The notes below the pieces were generated by a model. That model was not told where the DNA came from and did no database searches. It saw only the letters and a program-made list of their open reading frames with translations. This document shows, piece after piece, positions 14,420 through 26,688 of a stretch of DNA of 64,000 bases (the stretch's first letter is position 1; each line of letters starts with the position of its first letter). Source of the stretch: Erodium maritimum (taxonomy: Eukaryota; Streptophyta; Magnoliopsida; Geraniales; Geraniaceae); the NCBI GenBank assembly GCA_963921825.1, contig OY997594.1, forward strand, positions 7,383,001-7,447,000, given 5' to 3'. Both the position numbers and the translations under genes were made by a program.

Positions 14420-14934
14420 CCGCAAAGAATACGATATTATTATTAAGTAAAAGTAGAAGCAGAATACAAAAGCCCACCAAGGCGAACAAGAAACATAGAT
14501 GATACAACTAAGAGAAAAAGAACAAAGGAGCCAGTTTCCAACGAACCATGTCAGATTCCGAGACTTCGAGAGATTTCAGGCTTAAGAGAGAGAAGCTGAA
14601 GAGTTGGATCCTCAAGAGTACCAAATCAACCGGCTCAAGGCAATTCGAGAAAACCGCAGAGTTGCGAGAAAGCCAGATAAACCAGAAACCAATAAACAGA
14701 ACCTTCAACCAGAAAAGCTTTGCTAAACCTTTAGGCACAAAACCGCCCCATTGATGAATCAAAGCTAACGGAGAGGACGAGAGGCAACCTTGGAGATTCC
14801 ACCAATTGAGAACCGGATAGAGTTTTCGTAACAAGATAGTAAACGGTCTGATTCATTGGTTGTTTTACAAACTCGAGTTGTACATACTCAGCAGTAGTCA
14901 AAATAAATAACCATGATGTCACTATCTTCCTCAA
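14420..14934 (-). mobile_element. 5'-truncated LINE, C-terminal fragment
   Basis: The minus strand encodes a fragment (14834-14508) resembling the zf-RVT / C-terminal end of plant L1-type ORF2: WNLQGCLSSSPLALIHQWGG followed by LAKLFWLKVLFIGFWFIWLSRN. The 3' side runs into TTAATAATAATATCGTATTC, whose continuation with poly-A is found across the MULE at 4645-4664. The reverse transcriptase core is absent. The 5' limit and its target duplication were not found. Confidence 0.65.
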
Positions 14935-15722
14935 CGGGATGTGAAGATGGTGGTGTTGCGGAGGAAGTTATCGCTCTAGAGAATGACTAGGGACAAACCT
15001 TTATTACGAATCTATTAAGATTGGTCTAAAACCCAATTGCCTCCGCATAGTGTGGTTGTTTGGCTCTTAAATGACCTCACACATCATACCCTAAGTTTGA
15101 CCTGTTGTGTAAGTGAGTATGAAGCCTCGTCCTATTCTATTTGTGTCCGCAAAAATATTGTTATGTCGACATTGAGGGTGTGCCAACCCTTGCCTGGGAA
15201 TGTCCATTTGATCGGAGCCTAATATCCTTAAGTATGGTTGATGAGCATAAATTTTTCCTACATAATTTGACTATTTTTTATCATATTTTTATCTTAAGTA
15301 TCCTTTAGTTTATAGCATATTTTAATAATTATCCTAAAACCCATTCACCGTCGATGTTTTTTTTGCTTTATAGTATACTAATATTTACCTCATTTTGTAG
15401 GTCTCTGAAAAATAAAAATAATGGCGAAAAAACAATCACAATTGGAGTTTAAATGGAACGAGAATGGACAAAATAGTGTTAAATTTCAAAATGGGAAGAG
15501 CACAACCAAAGCGTGACACGTAGCCACTGACTTGGTCAGCTGACCACCGATTCATTGAGCGTCGGTGTATGGCGCATCATGCACCCGCGTGCTGTATACC
15601 ACCATCTCTTGACAAGATGCGTTGACTTTTCTCCCGCTGTTGGATCAATAAGATGCACCACACCACATGTGAAAACGACCGCGGTGAATCACGTCCACCA
15701 AGCCGCGTCCCTTTCACTTAAA
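14935..15722. other. Intergenic, nothing recognised
   Basis: No gene or clear repeat boundary seen. The part from about 15390 on is GC-richer and may belong to the same unknown repeat as the tandem block that follows. Confidence 0.4.
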
Positions 15723-16076
15723 TTTTTACAGAGAACACGATAGTGAACAAAGGACTTTGGGACGCCAGAACTCCTACCTCCGACCACTGTTTGACGAGAT
15801 CTGACCATCTAGTTGAATCTCTTACTCCCTTCTAGCTAAATAACTCATTGAATAAGAGTTTGGGGGCTTAAAAAACAAGATTCAGGGCTCCAAAGCCACA
15901 TTTTTATAGAGAACACGATAGTGAACAAATGACTTTGGGACGCCAGAATTCCTACCTCCGGTCATCGTTTGACGAGAACCGACCACCTATTTGAATATCT
16001 TACTCCCTTCTAGTTAGATCACCCATTGAACAAGAGTTTCGAGGCTTAAAAAGATAAGATTCAGGGCTCCAAAGTC
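15723..16076. repeat. Two-copy tandem repeat, about 178-bp step
   Basis: Copies begin at 15723 and 15901, both with GAGAACACGATAGTGAACAA, and both end in GATTCAGGGCTCCAAAG. Divergence of roughly 10-15 per cent by eye. The Copia fossil inserted at the end of the second copy. Confidence 0.85.
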
Positions 16077-16081
16077 AGATG

Positions 16082-19000
16082 TGTTATAAAACGATAGGCA
16101 ATAAAACGAAATAGAGATCAAAACCAAAAACGGAGAACACAACGATATAACGTGGAAAACCCCTCCAAACAACGAGAGGAAAAAACCACGGGCGCCAACC
16201 AGCAAAAGTTCACTATAGGGAGAATGTTTACACAACGCCGGGGATTTACACTGATTCAACTTATCCCTCATGGAAGCTTACAGGTGGTATTTATAGTAGT
16301 GATGTAGAGATAGTTCATACAAAATAGAGAAATAATAATCTATACACAATTAAGACCCAGTTTGGGAAACAGGGCATAAATTCCCTAAATTGATTACTTG
16401 CTAATCAAGCCAAGACAATTCCCTAAATTAGTTGCTTGGTAACCAAGCCACAAAATAGCTTGAATTTGGATCAAATTTCAACAAACTCCACCTTGAGACA
16501 AATTCCTCATTGTAGCATAAAGCGGTAGACATCTCCCTGAACAAACAAAGAAAAAACTTTCGGCGCCAAACAGCCACTAGGGCTAAATAGTTATACCAAC
16601 TAAGCTTGAGCAAAACTCAAACTTAGCAACAGGAACTGACTTCATCATATCACCAGGACTATCATAATCATGTTTTACCTGTTCAACACAACTCAAAGCA
16701 TAATGAACAACGTTACATTGTTCAATTGAACGAGGGCGAGGACCTTTGTTTCTCCTCGGTCTATCAACAACAATAGAGTTATTTGTTTGCTGCAAAACAG
16801 GTGGTGTAAGCTGAACACCAATGTCATCATTTTCATTATTTTCAACAACCTCATTTACTTTGTCGTTCAGGTGCTCCACCTGCACGCTTATCCTCCGTTG
16901 CTTATCATCAGAAAATTTAGTAACATCAAGAACATCAGAGGCATCTATAGAGGAACTATCATTGAACATGACAACCTCATTAAAAACAACATTCCGGCTC
17001 AACAAAATTCTCTTAGTTTCAGGATTCCATAACTTATATGCCTTTACTCCTGAGCCATAACCAAGAAACACACACTTGACAACTCTAGGCTCTAACTTTC
17101 CATTATCAACGTGTGCATAAGCAATGCAACCAAAAATTCTCAATAGTGAATAATCAGCAGGTGAACCAGACCATACCTCAATGGGAGTTTTCTTATCAAG
17201 TGGAATGCTTGGAGATCTGTTTATTAAGTAGCAGGCAGTGGAGGCTGCTTCAGCCCAAAAACGTCTGCTCATACGAGCATTAGAAAGCATGCACCGAGCC
17301 TTAGAGATGATGGTTCGGTTCATGCGCTCAGCCACACCATTCTGTTGAGGCGTGGACAGGATGGTATGGTGTCTTACAATGCCTTCGTTGCTACAATAGT
17401 TGTCAAAATCATTTAAACAAAACTCCATGCCATTGTCAGTACAAAGCACTTTTACCTTTTTCTCGGTTTGCTTCTCCACCATAACTCTCCACTTCTTAAA
17501 AGCATCAAACACATCAGATTTATGTTTTAGAAAATAAGGCCACACTTTTCTAGAGTAATCATCAATAATAGTAAGCATGTAATTTGCACCACCAAGAGAA
17601 GTTTTACGGGAAGGACCCCAAACATCAGCATGCACATAATCTAATATCCCTTTAGTGGTATGAACGGAAGCATTGAATTTAACTCTCTTGTGCTTACCAA
17701 AAATGCAGTGCTCATAAAACTCCAACTTACTCATGTTGCAGCCATCAAGTAAATCTCTCTTGATCAACTCTGTCATGCCTTGTTCACTCATATGTCCAAG
17801 GCGCTTGTGCCACAAATTAGTTTTACTAGGTTCATCAGAAATAACAGCAGCAGTAGCAGAACCATTTAAAGTGCTACCTCTAAGAGCATATAATCTTGTA
17901 GAGTTCATATCACCTATCATGTGAACGAAAGAGCCTTTTGATACCTTTAGAATTTTCTGTGAGCCGGAGTACTTGTACCCTTCATCGTCAAGAGTGCTGA
18001 GAGAGATGAGGTTTCTCGCCATGGTTGGTATGTGTCTCACATCTGTCAGTGTGCGTACCATGCCGTCATGCATCTTGAACTTAACGGAGCCTATGCCCAC
18101 AATCTCACGTGGGTTGTCATCTCCCATACGCACCACATCTCCATTCTGCAAAGACTTATAAGAACTGAACCAGTCTTTGTTACAGCAGATATGAAATGAA
18201 CAGGCAGTATCAAGAATCCATTCATCATAAGCAGAAACACAGCCAACAAACACAACTAGGCAATAACTATCAGAATTATCGTTGGAAACAACGGAGGCCT
18301 TACCATCACCATCAGAATTGTTTTTCGGTTTGTACGAACCGTTTCTTTTCTCCTTATTCTGAAGCTTATAACAATCTTCAATGGTGTGATTTGTTTTCTT
18401 ACAATACTTGCAGAACTTGTCGCCTCCTTTGGACTTAGAACGACCTCTCCCGTTATTGCTCTTATTTTTATTTCCATAGTTGTTGTTCCTCTGCTCGGTC
18501 CTCCCACGTACCTGCAGAGCTTCTCCCTTGGAGGATGACGATCCTTCTCCTTGTACCATAAGTTTCATCTTTTCCCTCTGTTGAAGGGCCTCATATACTT
18601 CCGCAAGAGTTAGTTCATCGCGGCTCAATAATATGGTATCTCGGAAATTTGCAAAAGAAGTAGGCAATGAACATAAGAGTAGTAGACCTAGATCTTCATC
18701 ATCATACTTTACCTCCATGGACTGCAAATCAGAAACGATCTCCTTAAAGACCGCTAGGTGATCGAGTAGAGAACCACCATCTTGCAGCTTGTGCGTGAAC
18801 AACTTCATCTTCACGTGAAACTTACTGGTCAGATCCTTGGACATGCAAATCGATTCCAGTTTGAGCCAAAGTGCTGCTGCAGTTTTCTCCAGCAGTACTT
18901 CCTGCAAAATATTATTTGATAGATGAAGATGAATCAGAGATAGAGCTTTACGATCCTTACGCTTCTCCTCATCGGTCCACGTCTTCGGATCCTTCTTGTT

Positions 19001-19567
19001 GAATCCATCTAGCGCATCATCAAGGTCAGGATGAGCTAGAACGGCCCGCATCTTTACTTGCCATGGAGAAAATCGTGTGGTGTAGTCCAGCAACGGTAGA
19101 TCGAATTTCAATGATGCCATATCGTCAGAAAACCTAGATTGAACAACCAGGCTCTGATACCACTTGTTATAAAACGATAGGCAATAAAACGAAATAGAGA
19201 TCAAAACCAAAAACGGAGAACACAACGATATAACGTGGAAAACCCCTCCAAACAACGGAGAGGAAAAAACCACGGGCGCCAACCAGCAAAAGTTCACTAT
19301 AGGGAGAATGTTTACACAACGCCGGGGATTTACACTGATTCAACTTATCCCTCATGGAAGCTTACAGGTGGTATTTATAGGAGTGGTGTAGAGATAGTTC
19401 ATACAAAATAGGGAAATAAAAATCTCTATACAATTAAGACCCAGTTTGGGAAACAGGGCATAAATTCCATAAATTGATTACTTGCTAATCAAGCCAAGAC
19501 AATTCCCTAAATTAGTTGCTTGGTAACCAAGCCACAAAATAGCTTGAATTTGGATCAAATTTCAACA
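16082..19567 (-). mobile_element. Copia LTR retrotransposon fossil (short, broken)
   Basis: LTRs are 16082-16483 and 19165-19567 (about 402 bp, TG...CA), flanked by the 5-bp duplication AGATG at 16077-16081 and 19568-19572. The element reads on the minus strand: the primer-binding site (TGGTATCAGAGCC, tRNA-Met type) adjoins the right LTR and a purine-rich tract adjoins the left. Parts recognised in one long reading frame: UBN2-type gag, CCHC knuckle (CKYCKKTNHTIEDC), aspartic protease (LDTACSFH), GAG-pre-integrase and integrase core. No further pol parts were recognised, and 3.5 kb is short for Copia, so it looks broken and non-autonomous. The LTRs differ by about 2 per cent by eye, which points to a young insertion (order of a million years or less under usual plant rates). 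Confidence 0.95.
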
Positions 19568-19572
19568 AGATG

Positions 19573-20238
19573 AAATTCTATTTCAGGCTCAAGCCTTTTT
19601 TAGAGTTTGAAAGCTATTTTGAGCTTAGTTTGGAGGATTTGAGCTAAGAATCATCATTCATAGCAAAGTTTTAGTTCCATATTATCCTCCTCTTAGTTGA
19701 ATCTCGTTTTTCAAGCTTGATTTTCATGGATTTTAGCTCCATGGTCATGAAGTAGTCTTCATTGACCATGGTTGCCAATTATCTATGGATACAATCGATC
19801 AAACCGAAGAGGAAAATTCTTTGGATTTACCAGAACTGGAGTAGAGGAAGCTACCAAGGCCAAAGTCGAGCTCAACGATTATGTTAAGGAATAATTTAAG
19901 TTTTTCGTAGACTTTGCAAGACCGTTGAAATAGAGGAAACATTTCAAATAGAGACAAGAATGGTCCTAAAGAACATTCCAAACATTCAGCGCGTCCATAA
20001 CTCTTCACCTACAAAAATACAAGGTGATGTGGTCGAAGGTTTAAAGCATATGCCACTTTCAGGAATATTAGTCTGGGCTAAATCAAACTTGAACACAAAA
20101 TCTCTTCAAGCTTACTAACATCTCAAGGGTTGGCATATATTACTCTTAGAGCTTTTGGTAATCGTATATTTTTTTAACGACTCAGAATCCAACGCTTAGA
20201 GATTTGTTAGAAGGTTCGAATTGGAAAGATATTGACCT
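19573..20238. other. Unidentified repeat-like sequence flanking Copia
   Basis: Continuation of the sequence into which the Copia element inserted. Contains AGCTCAAG/TTGAGCTT-type phrases. No gene recognised. Confidence 0.35.
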
Positions 20239-20892
20239 TTGTCACGCCCCAAATTCGGTTTTGACCGGACTCGAGACGTGAACTAGGACAAAAGTAAATA
20301 ATAAATAAAAAGAGATTTAATAATGAAATTTCCAAGTAAAATATTATTCAATTCCAAAGTTCAGAGTCAAACGCTCGTTCTAACAGAATAACGGAAATAT
20401 AGTTTGATAACAAAAGGGCAGTACGTCTCTCATATATAAAGTCACCCGAATCCTCAAGGAGCTCCCGAGCCTTAAGACCACCTCTAGGTCTACTCACCAA
20501 TGAAACTTGTAAAAACAGTAATCACGAAGGGGGTGAGCTTACGCTCAGTAGGAAAAAGTAGTATAGTAAAAAGGACCCCCGCTTTGATAACAAAACCCGA
20601 TTAGTACAGTTATCTAAAAGACACCAAAAGTAGAGACCAACAAGAATTGCAACACTTTGTAAAATAGCAACTCAAAGGAGCTCAACGGAGAGAAAACTTA
20701 CTTACCAATAGAATAATTAAAGAACACACGAGTACTGAAATATAGATAATTTAAACCATTAGACTCCAATCCACACACAAACCAACACATCGTACCGGAA
20801 TGCCCCTCGATCACGATGGGACACATATCATCGGGGCTCCCGGAAATGTCTCCAAAGGAACACATATCATCGGGGTGAAGCAAGATATATTG
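20239..20892. mobile_element. LTR-like fossil piece A (TGTCACGCCCC start)
   Basis: Begins TGTCACGCCCCAAA and contains GGGGGTGAGCTTACGCTCAG, phrases also present in piece B. This start is common in LTRs of Ty3/Gypsy-type elements of dicots, but no coding part is present here. Limits on the right are uncertain. Treated as an old fragment. Confidence 0.5.
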
Positions 20893-21860
20893 TCACGCCC
20901 CAAATCCGGTTATGACCGAACTCGAGACGTGAACTTAAAAAAAAACGAACGAAACAGATTTTAAAATAATAAAGTTGGAAATAACAATCTGAAATTCATA
21001 AATCCGATAAAAGAGTCAACAACTCTTAAATAAACTGTAAAAGCAGTCATTAGTTTCAAAAACACGGTACGTCGCTAGACAACTAGCCTAAGACCCTCGT
21101 TAGCTCCCAAGCGTCGAGCATCCAGCTAGTACACAACCCGCTCAAGACCTGAAATACAACAAAGTAAGGGGGGTGAGCTTTCGCTCAGTAGGAAAAGTAG
21201 TTAAGGGCGTGAACTTCAATTCAATACCACGATACTAGTACAATATCAACTAACTGTCAAACCAGGTCCCATAACTCAACTTACAACGCACTCAAACGAC
21301 CACTTGCGCACAATAAAATATTAACCAAACACAGACGTATCACACACAAAGCAACCAGCACACGTCCCGTACCGCAGTCCCCGAACTGCATCAAATCATA
21401 CCGAAAATTGGTTCTCCCACATAACACATTTCACCAACAGTTCTCAAAGCCATTGATCAAACCTGCACCACTTCAAAACAACGATCGGCCATACACAAAA
21501 CACTGTAAATTTGTAAGAATCAACCAATGAAATCCTATAGTACCTTCACATATAACTCTCAACAACAATCATAAACGCAAATTAAACAGAAAGGGTAGGA
21601 GAAACTCAACTCAGACGAAAGCCACGCAAATCAAAAGCTTCAAACTCGAGGAAAATCCCGTTTGAACAATCAATCATTTATACACGATGAAGACAAAGAG
21701 GGAAATGACGCAGAACATACAATTGATTACAGCCGTAGACCGTCGACCATTACAGAAACGATTAATCTAGTGCAGAAAAATTAAGTAATAAAAATTCATT
21801 TAAAAACATTTTTGAATGGAAATCAACTTTTAGAGGTCACCTAGAGGAGGGTCTGGACCT
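20893..21860. mobile_element. LTR-like fossil piece B, homologous to A
   Basis: Begins TGTCACGCCCCAAATCCGG and contains GGGGGTGAGCTTTCGCTCAG about 280 bp in, in the same order as piece A but well diverged. It may have inserted next to or into piece A. The right limit is not certain; no coding part seen. Confidence 0.5.
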
Positions 21861-22481
21861 AGAGCTCTCCTCCCACTCGTTCAGCTGCTACTGCCTCCCA
21901 CCATATCTCTGATCCTGCAAAAATCAAATTCAAAGATATTTTCAGTTGCAAATTATTTAAAAACCACTCAAGACCCAAATTACCAACAAAAAAGTCACCC
22001 GAGTCGTCGGAAGCGGACCTGTCTGTTCCGCTGGTTAGCGGAAAGCCATTTACTTGTTTTCCATTCTCATTTCTTAAACCCACAACCATCAACAAGAACA
22101 CAACTAATCTAGAAAAAGAACAGTTACCAGAGGCAAAGACTACCCAAAAAGTAGACCTAAGTACACATATATAGTTCCAGATGGAGTGGCCACAGATCAA
22201 GAACCATAACAGTCCAAAAATACTTCCATTTCAGGTTGATTTCCTAGACGCTAAAATTCCATCAATACAATTATGAAGCCTCTCCATCAAACTACCTACA
22301 CACAGGATTTCCCAAATGTCCGATATTGCACTGTTCCTGAAATCCTAGGTAGTATTCCTTTGCCAGATCGACACTGCCAATGGTTCTTTGAGTTCTCTGA
22401 AAGAATCTAAGCAAAGATACTGGTATGATCAAATTTGAATGCATCCTTCCATTTTTATGCCAGACTCAACATTACTCCTTT
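21861..22481. other. Intergenic, nothing recognised
   Basis: No supported gene. Short reading frames here lack family features. Confidence 0.4.
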
Positions 22482-22792
22482 TTAATGGCTTTCCGGTAAC
22501 CTGCATCAACAGAGGCAAATGCACAATTATTCAAACACTATCAACAAATACCCAGCCCCATATGTGTTGGGTGGTAATAATTAATGAATAAATGAGGATA
22601 ATCCTTGAAATTAGTCTCAAGCGCATGATCCAAGGATTTAACTTACCGCCATGGTAATTCGCTTGTGTCTATTCCAGACAGATGGAGCTCATCAACATAC
22701 TGCAATGATTCACGACATTCATCCCGGTCATCAAAGAACTCCCTTTTGTCACCTTCAATCTGATTAGATTCATGACCTTTGCCAACAACCAC
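22482..22792 (-). pseudogene. MURE: C-terminal exons of plant MurE homologue
   Basis: MurE-like proteins of plants are chloroplast homologues of the bacterial peptidoglycan ligase (PDE316 type, linked to plastid transcription complexes). Exon 22792-22647 reads VVVGKGHESNQIEGDKREFF, then DDRDECRESLQYVDELH and DTSELPW, with a GTAAGT donor. The last exon 22500-22482 completes the codon and reads RLPESH then TAA, the exact tail expected of plant MurE. Splice sites and phase are intact. The Mur ligase N-terminal, central and ATP-binding parts (about 700 residues) were not found upstream before the plus-strand F-box gene, so this looks like a terminal fragment or a relocated piece. Confidence 0.8.
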
Positions 22793-22800
22793 CTGGAATA

Positions 22801-24430
22801 CATATTAACATATCAGAGTAAAGAAAAATAGAGAAGCTGAACCTTCATCTAATTTCCTTATTACATTATCAACAATTCTTTTCACCTATAGCTTGCATTT
22901 GAATAACAGTTCATTCACTCTTCTTATTACATTTTCACTCAAATATTAATAAAATACACTATTTCTACAAAAACAACATTGCCCTTTTCCTTCATCATTC
23001 ATCTTCCAACAGACACAACATACATGATCATAAGTTGCTCAATTCTTCTTCAATAACAACAGAAAAGAAAACTCGAATCTACTCATCCATAACCCCATGA
23101 GACTTCAAAGGAGTCTGCACATCATGATTTCAAAAAAAAAACAGATACAAAAAGGAAAAATAATTTACATATCTTTGCAATAAGGCAATTAATTCCAAGC
23201 CCTTGTGATGAGCTGTTTAATTGCAGCATCATAAGGCAATTATTAACATATCTTTGCTTTTATGATATTGTTTCTGATATAAAAATTAACTATCGCAAGA
23301 CAGAGTAGCTAATTGCCGAAAGTAGAACAGTCATTCCCTTTTGGAGGGTCACACATGCACTTAAAACTGCATTAGAACAATTACGGATCCAAGAGGGAGC
23401 TTCACATGATAACAAAAAATCTCTTCCACACTAACACCAGCTAGCATCATAGTATATTGACTATAAGGAGAAGGTTATAAATCACTTGGCGCTAACCTGA
23501 AGATATTCGAATATTGTTGTGAAGGGAAGTTTTAACAGCAGACCACCTGCTATTGCCTGAAAGGAAATCCAAAGTAGCTTAGTGTCATAATAAGCTTGGC
23601 TTAAGCGACCGCAAAATGAACCAAGACGGCTACAAAGTAGTATAAACAAATTGGGTTCTAGAGCATTGAAAATAAATAAGGTGAGTATTGAATATTGATA
23701 GTTCATACAGACTGATGATCACTAATTGTAGTCTTCACTGCTTCAGCGTGTAGTTTTCGCACTGAGATAGAATCCAAAAGCAAAAAAACAGTGTTCAGGT
23801 TCATTAAATATGATAATATGAATAAGTGTACCAAACAAAGTTGTTGTGTAACTATGAGCATATGATTTTGGATGAATGGAGATTACTACGTATGCCTTTT
23901 AGAGAAAGCAAAGAAAGCGTTCCACAATTGTGCTTCCATGACAAAAAAAAAACATCTGTAAAGAACACAATCACAAACCTTAAATATTTGATTCATTAGT
24001 TGACTCAAAACATTCGAGTATAGGATCATCAGGAAGAGATATGCAATATGGCTGGAAGGTTCCCCTGCACAACAAATCCATAAACCATCAAGAAATAATG
24101 AAAAACAGTTCTGGCACCAGTTATAGCTGGATAAAAAAATGGCACAGTAACGATCACTGGCCTTGGGTACATAAATATAACTGCATATCCAGCCTTCAGA
24201 AAATATCAGTAAAATCCAGAGATAAACTAAAACCACGAACAAAAAAATAATATTGATCATTTCCTTTTAGTCCCAACAATGTGAACAACCTATAATCACC
24301 ATCATGTTAGTTAATCATACTTAGCATCAAAACTACGATAAGAGGAACAAAAGGAAAGCCTTTCATCATACTCTTTGAGGCATTTCATCAAACACATGGT
24401 ATACATAAAACCTCAACAAACGTATCACTG
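22801..24430 (-). other. Possible exon-like pieces of unknown origin
   Basis: Minus-strand segments bounded by plausible AG and GT sites include AIAGGLLLKLPFTTIFEYLQ (near 23560-23500), RKLHAEAVKTTISDHQS (near 23760-23710) and hydrophobic stretches such as [15 protein letters not shown] (near 24040). Reading phases do not chain cleanly and I recognise no family. They could be remnants of a membrane-protein gene captured with the MurE tail, or chance. Confidence 0.25.
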
Positions 24431-24545
24431 AACTCAGCAGAAGATGCAGATGATGAGATGCAGACAATATCAAGCACCACGTCCTCTGATCCAGTCTTTG
24501 GTTCGGTTGGATAATAAAAACCCTCGTTGATCAAAAAAAAAAAGA
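24430..24545 (+). other. Possible retroposon 3' tail
   Basis: Ends ACCCTCGTTGATCAAAAAAA with poly-A at about 24531-24543, which resembles plant LINE tails. The body upstream was not identified. Confidence 0.3.
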
Positions 24546-24711
24546 GTTTTTTTGATGCTTATATGTATACTCTGAAATTACAAAAAGACCACAGTGATAT
24601 TGATTACTCGTAATACTAGTCTTGGTAGAAGAGTTATAAATTAAACCCTAAATTGATTTGTGCTTATAAATAGATAGAGTAGAGGAAGAGGAAGCGATCG
24701 ATATAGAGAAG

Positions 24712-26345
24712 ATGTCAAAAAAGAGAGCAAGAGAGATTGAAGTACCCGTCGATGCGTTGGAAGATATTCTGGTGTTGCTACCTCCACAACCGTTGCTCAG
24801 ATTCACTTGCATCAACAAAGCTTGGTGCTCTCTGATCCGAAGCCCTAGCTTCATCTCCAAGCTTCTCCTCAACGGCTCCTCCGGTTCAGACCACGCCCTC
24901 TTAAACCTCAGATCCGAGACATCTCCGGGCCACAAGTTCTCGTTGCTTGATTCCCCCGGAGACCTCGGAAACGTGAGCAACCTCGAGGACCCGTGTATTG
25001 TCGGTCATTGCCACGGCCTGATTTGTTTCATGAGTGGTGTCACAGCAAACCCTTATACAAAGGACAAGGATATAAAGGATTTCGATTTCAGAGGACCTAA
25101 TGTAGCTCTACATCTATGGAATCCAGCCCTCCGACAACACAAGATCCTTCCCGAATCGAGCATCCTCCTCCCCCGACCTGGAACCCGGCTCGGAGGGTAC
25201 AGACGGGTCGGGTTGGGGTTCGGACACGACCCTAGGTCTCAGGACTACAAGGTTGTCCGATGCGCTTTCTATCCCATATTCCTTGAGGGCATACACTATC
25301 CCGGTGAGTACGAGGTGGAAGCCGAGGTGTATTCACTGAGGACCGATTCGTGGCGACCGGTGGCCAGCACTCAGCTTGTCTTGAAATCCCTGCCGGACAC
25401 GAGCCGCGGAGGGGTTTATTTGGGTGGCTTCTGCTACTGGATGTGTTATAAATCTTTTCGTGGATCGATGATCATCTCATACGACATGTCCAACGAGGTC
25501 TTCAGACAATTTCACGTGCCTGAACAAATGTATAGTTGTCGTCCAGTCCCAGACAAAGTCTGTCTCGACTTTAAGCTTCTCGTGTGGAAGGGTTCGTTAG
25601 CTATTGTTCTGTTTCCGACTCCAACCCGCCCTTTTTTATGTGCCGTGACACGCGTAAGGTAAGTCACTAACCATCTTTTCTTTCGTATTTATGTTTTTAT
25701 ACCTAGCTTTAATATCATAAAGCACCACACAAGTATACACATTTTTCAAATAACACACTAAGCTATGATTTTTTCATGTGACACACATATATACCAACAA
25801 ATTATCAAACTTTGTTGATACATAGGTGTGCCACATGAAAAAATCGTTGATACATAAGTGTGCCACATGAAAAAAATCATAATTTAGTGTGTTATTTGAA
25901 AAACGTGTATACTTGTGTGGTGCTTTATGATATTAACTCTTATTCCTAATGAAACTTCTATTGAGCTAGATCTGATCCGATTGAGATTTCATTAAGGGTC
26001 AAACATGCAAGATAAAAGAATTTATCATTTCATAAATTATCGCAGTTAAAATTCGTTGATATCTGGTCATTGGAGATTGATATTGACGGTCGAGTAACCC
26101 CGAAGGAACATCAAGATTTATATTTGGATATTGACGCTCCATTACGACTAATGGGTGTGGAATGTTTGTGCAACGATGACTTGATTATCAGATGCCACGA
26201 CAAGAGTCTCCATATATCAGAAACAAGATTCAAAGCTTATCGTATATCAACAGGGCAACTCAGAAACATTTCTTTGGTTGGAACCTATTCTCCTAATACA
26301 CGAATGGTAGGCTACACATCAAGTTTAATTTCTCTCCTCACCTGA
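24712..26345 (+). CDS. F-box protein with F-box-associated domain
   Basis: Predicted substrate receptor of an SCF ubiquitin ligase; target unknown. Exon 1 runs from the ATG at 24712 to 25653 and exon 2 from 26046 to the TGA at 26343-26345; this phase-compatible junction gives CAVTR/LKFVDIW and about 413 residues, usual for the family (a donor 4 bp later would break the frame). The N-terminal F-box is VPVDALEDILVLLPPQPLLR with FTCINKAWCSLIRSPSFI (residues about 10-50). The FBA-type domain follows, with LWNPALRQHKILPES, GLGFGHDPRSQDYKVVR, FCYWM and VWKGSLAIV. The intron holds a foldback MITE. Family assignment is strong; the exact ortholog is not resolvable by eye. Confidence 0.9.
25709..25936. 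mobile_element. Foldback MITE in F-box intron
   Basis: Inverted ends TTAATATCATAAAGCACCAC and its complement at the right end match perfectly, and the arms continue inward through CAAGTATACAC and AAATAACACACTAA. Short loop with two copies of TGTGCCACATGAAAAAA. No coding capacity; a different family from the GGGTTAATT MITEs. Confidence 0.85.
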
Positions 26346-26505
26346 TCATTATTCATTATTATTATCACAAACTTTGTATCTATTTTGCACTATGGATTCA
26401 AGTGATTGTCCATTACGGTTTATATAAGTAGTATTTTAGTTCCAAGTTATATATTGTATCAATGATACCATGATAACATGTTAATCACTCGAATGATCCT
26501 GTTCT

Positions 26506-26688
26506 TTTTTTTTTTTTGATCAAAATGGATATATTATAAATTAAAGTGTAGCTATACAAGACAAACATGTCACATCAGTTAAGTGAGGAAAGGATACAAT
26601 GGGAAGGGCATAGTGAGCTAGTGTGTACATATCATGCCCCTATATAGCTGTGAATATACGGTAGAGTGTAAGTACAAAAAAAAATATA
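26506..26688 (-). mobile_element. LINE 3' end fragment
   Basis: A poly-T run followed by GATCAAAATGGATATATTAT is the reverse complement of a plant LINE tail. The fragment is short, carries no protein, and ends at or near the adjacent MITE. Confidence 0.5.

Noticed and set aside
18256-18507. Separate small basic protein on the minus strand within Copia
   Set aside because: Out-of-frame shadow of the gag region.
22482-22792. MurE tail as bacterial contamination or horizontal transfer
   Set aside because: It contains a spliceosomal intron and the plant-specific C-terminal ending.
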